A program made the position numbers and the translations under genes. Positions 62,838 to 64,000 of a stretch of DNA of 64,000 nucleotides are shown here, in pieces. The notes beneath the pieces were generated by a model, which was given only the letters and a program-made list of their open reading frames with translations, was not told the origin of the DNA and searched no databases. Where the stretch lies: NCBI RefSeq assembly GCF_014323725.1, contig NZ_JABVED010000003.1, forward strand, positions 62,001 to 126,000, in the 5' to 3' direction. Numbering within the stretch: the stretch's first letter is position 1; the number at the start of each line of letters is the position of its first letter. The stretch is from Actinokineospora xionganensis (lineage in GTDB: Bacteria > Actinomycetota > Actinomycetes > Mycobacteriales > Pseudonocardiaceae).

Positions 62838-63593
62838 ATGACTGTCTGGGAAGCCATCGCCGTCGTGCTGGCCGGAGTCTTCGCGGGCGGGATCAACACC
62901 GTCGTCGGCTCCGGCACGCTGATCACTTTCCCGGTGCTGCTCGCGGTCGGGTTCCCCCCGGTCGTGGCCAACGTGTCCAACACGCTGGGCCTGGTGCCGG
63001 GGTCGATCACCGGCGCCATCGGCTACCGGCGTGAACTCGCCGGACAACTCCCGCGGCTGCTGCGGCTTGGTGCGGCGTCCTTTGTCGGCGGTGTCGTGGG
63101 CGCGGTCCTGCTGCTGGTCCTGCCGCCCGGCGCCTTCGAGACGATCGTCCCGATCCTCATCGGGCTCGCGCTGGTGCTGGTCATCCTGCAGCCGTGGCTG
63201 GCCCGCAAGCTGACCGAGCGGCAAGGGGAGCGGCATGTCCACGGCGGGCTCGCGCTCATCGCCGGAGTCTTCGCCAGCGGCATCTACGGCGGCTACTTCG
63301 GTGCCGCGCAAGGGGTTCTGCTGCTCGCGCTGATGGGCATCCTCATGGACGAGAGCCTGCAGCGGATCAACGCGGTCAAGAACGTGCTCGCGGCCATCGT
63401 CAACCTGGTGGCGGGCATCGTGTTCATCTTCGTCGCCGACGTGGCCTGGGACGCGGTCGCGCTGGTCGCCGTCGGCGCCATCGTCGGCGGGCTCATCGGC
63501 GCGAAGATCGGCCGCAAGCTGTCGCCCACGGTCCTGCGCGCGGTGATCGTCCTGGTCGGCCTGGCCGCGATCTTCCAGCTGCTGACCCGGTGA
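62838..63593 (+). CDS. TauE/SafE family membrane permease
   Basis: The 251-residue protein has eight hydrophobic helices in two homologous halves. The first carries AGGINTVVGSGTLITFP and the second ASGIYGGYFGAAQGVLL, the two diagnostic TauE/SafE loops. These export sulfite, sulfoacetate or related organosulfonates, or take up small anions. ATG 62838 is the start. It stands alone; no sulfur-metabolism gene is nearby. Confidence 0.92.
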   Translation: MTVWEAIAVVLAGVFAGGINTVVGSGTLITFPVLLAVGFPPVVANVSNTLGLVPGSITGAIGYRRELAGQLPRLLRLGAASFVGGVVGAVLLLVLPPGAFETIVPILIGLALVLVILQPWLARKLTERQGERHVHGGLALIAGVFASGIYGGYFGAAQGVLLLALMGILMDESLQRINAVKNVLAAIVNLVAGIVFIFVADVAWDAVALVAVGAIVGGLIGAKIGRKLSPTVLRAVIVLVGLAAIFQLLTR

Positions 63594-63620
63594 CGGCGTG
63601 TCCACTAAGGACACGCCGTC
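63592..63620. terminator. Perfect 12-bp hairpin between convergent genes
   Basis: Arms 63592-63603 and 63609-63620 (GACGGCGTGTCC with GGACACGCCGTC) form an exact stem with loop ACTAA. It overlaps the TauE/SafE stop and precedes the stop of the convergent aminotransferase. Confidence 0.85.
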
Positions 63621-63630
63621 GCCGGCCTGA

Positions 63631-64000
63631 TCAGCGTGGGAAGGACGTGGCGGCGGCCAGGAAGGCGTCGTTCTCCTCGGGCGTGCTGATGGTGACGCGC
63701 GCGCCTTCGCCGACGAACGCGCGGACGACCACCTTGTGCGACAGGCAGTGCTCGTTGAACGCCGCGGTCCGCTCACCGAGCGGCAGCCACACGAAGTTGG
63801 CCTCGGTCACCGGAACCTCATAGCCCGCCTCGATCAGCGCCGCCCGCACCCTGCCGCGCTCGCCGACGATGTCGCGGCAGCGGGCCAGCAGTTCGTCCTC
63901 GGCGTCGAGCGAGGCGATCGCGGCGACCTGGGCGACCATGTTGACCGCGAACGGCACGAACACCTTGCGGACCGCGGCCGTCACCGCCTCAGGCGCGATG
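63631..64000 (-). CDS. Histidinol-phosphate/aromatic aminotransferase, C-terminal part (window edge)
   Basis: About 123 residues of the C-terminal domain are visible; the gene runs off the end of the window. The segment VRKVFVPFAVNMVAQVAAIASL and the end TEANFVWLPLGER ... VVVRAFVGEGARVTIST match HisC and the related phenylalanine aminotransferase Pat of actinobacteria (Rv3772-like). The arginine of GEGARVTIS corresponds to the carboxylate-binding arginine of the fold. The PLP lysine lies in the missing part. Confidence 0.85.
   Translation of the reverse strand, partial: IAPEAVTAAVRKVFVPFAVNMVAQVAAIASLDAEDELLARCRDIVGERGRVRAALIEAGYEVPVTEANFVWLPLGERTAAFNEHCLSHKVVVRAFVGEGARVTISTPEENDAFLAAATSFPR

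Overview
The window is high-GC actinobacterial DNA. Genes are closely packed with GTGA/ATGA overlaps, and GTG and TTG starts are common. It holds orthologues of much of the mycobacterial arabinogalactan pathway: GalE1, a PpgS-like synthase with its small membrane partner, AftA, Glf, the DPPR phosphatase, UbiA (DPPR synthase), DprE2, DprE1, GtrA, GlfT1 and the Wzt/Wzm galactan exporter. It also has Bpa, the proteasome activator. No mycolic-acid gene (pks13, fadD32, fbp/antigen 85) is seen among them. This suits a mycolate-less, arabinose/galactose-walled lineage such as the Pseudonocardiales/Pseudonocardiaceae. The family assignment is inference.

Layout. (1) 0-9.6 kb: an array of five secreted paralogues built from three copies of a ~110-130-residue beta-rich module (VRVLDTR ... 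LNVTG ... SNLNL ... NNAG ... DLAGYY). Two of them also carry a seven-repeat RCC1 tail. The first is cut by the window edge, the last has a one-base frameshift, and two methyltransferases interrupt the array. (2) 9.7-16.1 kb: galE1, two membrane or nucleotide-sugar GT2 enzymes, aftA on the opposite strand, then ppgS plus its DUF2304 partner. (3) 16.1-25.5 kb: a surface-glycan block with GT4, Wzx/MATE-type flippase, GT2, acyltransferase, DUF6541 membrane protein, GT4 with a long N-terminal extension, and GT2. (4) 25.6-29.2 kb: cspA, a small conserved protein, a PlsC-type acyltransferase, a HAD phosphatase and an LLM flavin oxidoreductase. (5) 29.3-38.5 kb: glf-PAP2-ubiA, a small NlpC/P60-like protein, a large SARP-NB-ARC-TPR regulator, dprE2-dprE1 and gtrA. 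(6) 38.5-42.2 kb: a minus-strand operon with a YbaB/EbfC-like protein, a WXG-containing helical protein and two unknowns. (7) 42.3-48.8 kb: glfT1-wzt-wzm-methyltransferase, bpa, a cysteine-desulfurase-fold protein that lacks the PLP lysine, and a quinone oxidoreductase. This follows the mycobacterial Rv3777-Rv3783 neighbourhood. (8) 49-52.7 kb: a secreted M28 aminopeptidase, a membrane-anchored zinc peptidase, a MarR regulator and tRNA-Ser(UGA). (9) 53-60.6 kb: HAD, LysR, and a five-gene carbohydrate-type ABC importer operon that includes a metallophosphoesterase; then an excalibur-domain protein. (10) 60.6-64 kb: an MFS transporter divergent from a GntR/FCD regulator with a good operator between them, a TauE/SafE permease, and the C-terminal part of a histidinol-phosphate-type aminotransferase.

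How the genes fit together. Regions 2, 5 and 7 supply UDP-Galp to UDP-Galf conversion, galactan initiation (GlfT1), galactan export (Wzm/Wzt), decaprenyl-phospho-arabinose synthesis (UbiA, PAP2 phosphatase, DprE1/DprE2) and the first arabinosyl transfer (AftA). GlfT2, AftB and the Emb proteins are not in the window. Region 3 probably makes another cell-surface glycan. Region 1 encodes exported proteins of unknown role. No insertion sequences, integrases or CRISPR arrays were seen.
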